Source of the DNA: Desulfobacteraceae bacterium
GTDB lineage: Bacteria; Desulfobacterota; Desulfobacteria; Desulfobacterales; Desulfosalsimonadaceae
Length of the DNA: 9,147 nucleotides
NCBI GenBank assembly: GCA_011389605.1
Contig: JAABTZ010000090.1
Coordinates: 1-9,147, forward strand
Reading direction: 5' to 3'
Made by a program: the position numbers and the translations under genes. Under the pieces are notes generated by a model, which saw nothing but the letters and a program-made list of their open reading frames with translations, did not search any database and was not told the DNA's origin. Positions within the stretch are counted from its first letter, which is position 1. The number at the start of each line of letters is the position of its first letter. Of the stretch, positions 8,731-9,147 are shown piece after piece.

Positions 8731-8753
8731 GTCAAGAATAAAGATTTGACCCC
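8731..8753 (-). repeat. GGGGTCAAATC...TTGAC repeat-like motif
   Basis: On the minus strand GGGGTCAAATCTTTATTC continues into TTGAC, giving a small GTCAA...TTGAC inverted repeat. I recall strings of this kind as recurrent intergenic motifs, often near IS200-like (Y1 / REP-associated) transposases, in Deltaproteobacteria and related genomes; that is memory, not a search. It starts six bases beyond the acyl-CoA dehydrogenase stop codon. Confidence 0.4.
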
Positions 8754-8758
8754 AAACA

Positions 8759-9147
8759 CTAAAAGAGCAGGTTTTTGCCCTTTAAAACACCCTGGCCGCT
8801 GACTATACGATTGATCTGGTTTGTACCTTCAAAAATCTGAGTCAGCTTGGCATCGCGCATCAGTTTTTCAACCATGGATCCCTTCATATAGCCGCTTCCT
8901 CCCAGGATCTGGACCGCATCAGTTGTAACCTTCATTGCGGCATCCGAGGCAAAGCATTTCGCAGCAGCAGCTTCGGTTGTACATTTGATCTGTTGATCAA
9001 GCATCCATCCAAGCTGCAGATACATGGCCCTGCTGGCCAGAACCTGCTGGTACATGTCCGAGAGCATAAAGTGGACGCCCTGGAAACTCCCGATTTTCTT
9101 TCCGAACTGTACGCGCTCATTGGCCCGCGCGCATGACTCGTCCAGGG
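8759..9147 (-). CDS. Acyl-CoA dehydrogenase, C-terminal part
   Basis: This is the last 128 residues of an FAD-dependent acyl-CoA dehydrogenase, which forms a trans-2,3 double bond in an acyl-CoA and passes electrons to electron-transferring flavoprotein. The frame is open to the right window edge, so the N-terminal two thirds of the gene lie outside. Visible signatures of the C-terminal helical domain are ANERVQFGKKIGSFQGVHFM, AAKCFASDAAMKVTTDAVQI, LGGSGYMKG and the closing RDAKLTQIFEGTNQINRIV. The Glu in IFEGT (visible residue 106) aligns with the catalytic base of medium- and short-chain acyl-CoA dehydrogenases (MCAD Glu376). A full protein is about 380 residues. The ATG at 9067 is internal to the homology, not the start. 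The same strand carries acnA 335 bp further on, but the repeat-rich gap argues against one operon. Chain-length preference cannot be told. Confidence 0.95.
   Translation of the reverse strand, partial: LDESCARANERVQFGKKIGSFQGVHFMLSDMYQQVLASRAMYLQLGWMLDQQIKCTTEAAAAKCFASDAAMKVTTDAVQILGGSGYMKGSMVEKLMRDAKLTQIFEGTNQINRIVSGQGVLKGKNLLF

Larger units (their letters stand above)
8424..8758. other. 335-bp intergenic region upstream of acnA
   Basis: Reading from acnA outward, this gap holds the acnA RBS and leader with a tandem heptamer (8441-8461), a candidate promoter with a palindrome (8495-8530), a solo repeat end (8541-8562), a transposase remnant (8569-8691) and a GGGGTCAAATC-type motif (8731-8753) beside the acyl-CoA dehydrogenase stop. 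It looks like a site of repeated insertion and decay between two unrelated minus-strand genes. Confidence 0.65.

Overview
The window reads as part of a bacterial chromosome, most likely from an anaerobic, respiring Desulfobacterota-type organism (sulfate-reducer-like). This is inferred from the gene set: a TRAP carboxylate transporter, CoA-ligase/SDR acyl metabolism, a MetE/UroD-fold protein of the kind common in anaerobic Deltaproteobacteria, a long AcnA-type aconitase and an acyl-CoA dehydrogenase. It also rests on the intergenic repeat whose ends read roughly GATGGCnnCGTAAAAAGTC, which I associate from memory with that group. No rRNA, tRNA or CRISPR array is visible.

Layout. Positions 1-1714 (+) hold the C-terminal part of a TRAP large permease (DctM family) followed by a Tat-exported TRAP solute-binding protein (DctP family). 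Positions 1715-2046 are a 332-bp gap with a possible decayed small ORF (1752-1838) and a 125-bp imperfect inverted-repeat element (1904-2028) whose right end nearly touches the ribosome binding site of the next gene. Positions 2047-5612 (+) form a tight three-gene cluster: an acyl-CoA synthetase (561 aa), a short-chain dehydrogenase (254 aa, true start 3776) and a MetE/UroD-like protein with a His-x-Cys...Cys zinc-type site (347 aa). After 42 bp the strand switches: 8423-5655 (-) is a complete aconitate hydratase, acnA (922 aa from its ATG). Positions 8424-8758 are a 335-bp gap with the acnA leader and candidate promoter, a solo copy of the repeat end, a 40-codon remnant of a DDE transposase and another repeat-like motif. 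Positions 8759-9147 (-) are the C-terminal 128 residues of an acyl-CoA dehydrogenase that runs off the window.

How the genes may work together (inference): the TRAP system would import an organic acid, the ligase would activate it as a CoA thioester, and the dehydrogenase would oxidise a hydroxyl or reduce a keto group on the acyl chain. The MetE/UroD-like protein suggests a methyl- or C1-transfer step, but its substrate is unknown. Aconitase (TCA cycle) and the acyl-CoA dehydrogenase fit central oxidation of the resulting acyl-CoA, but lie in separate, opposite-strand units. I see no clear defence system or other striking new machinery. The points most worth checking are the repeat element at the ligase RBS, the ligase-SDR-MetE-like cluster, and the transposase remnant flanked by repeat motifs.
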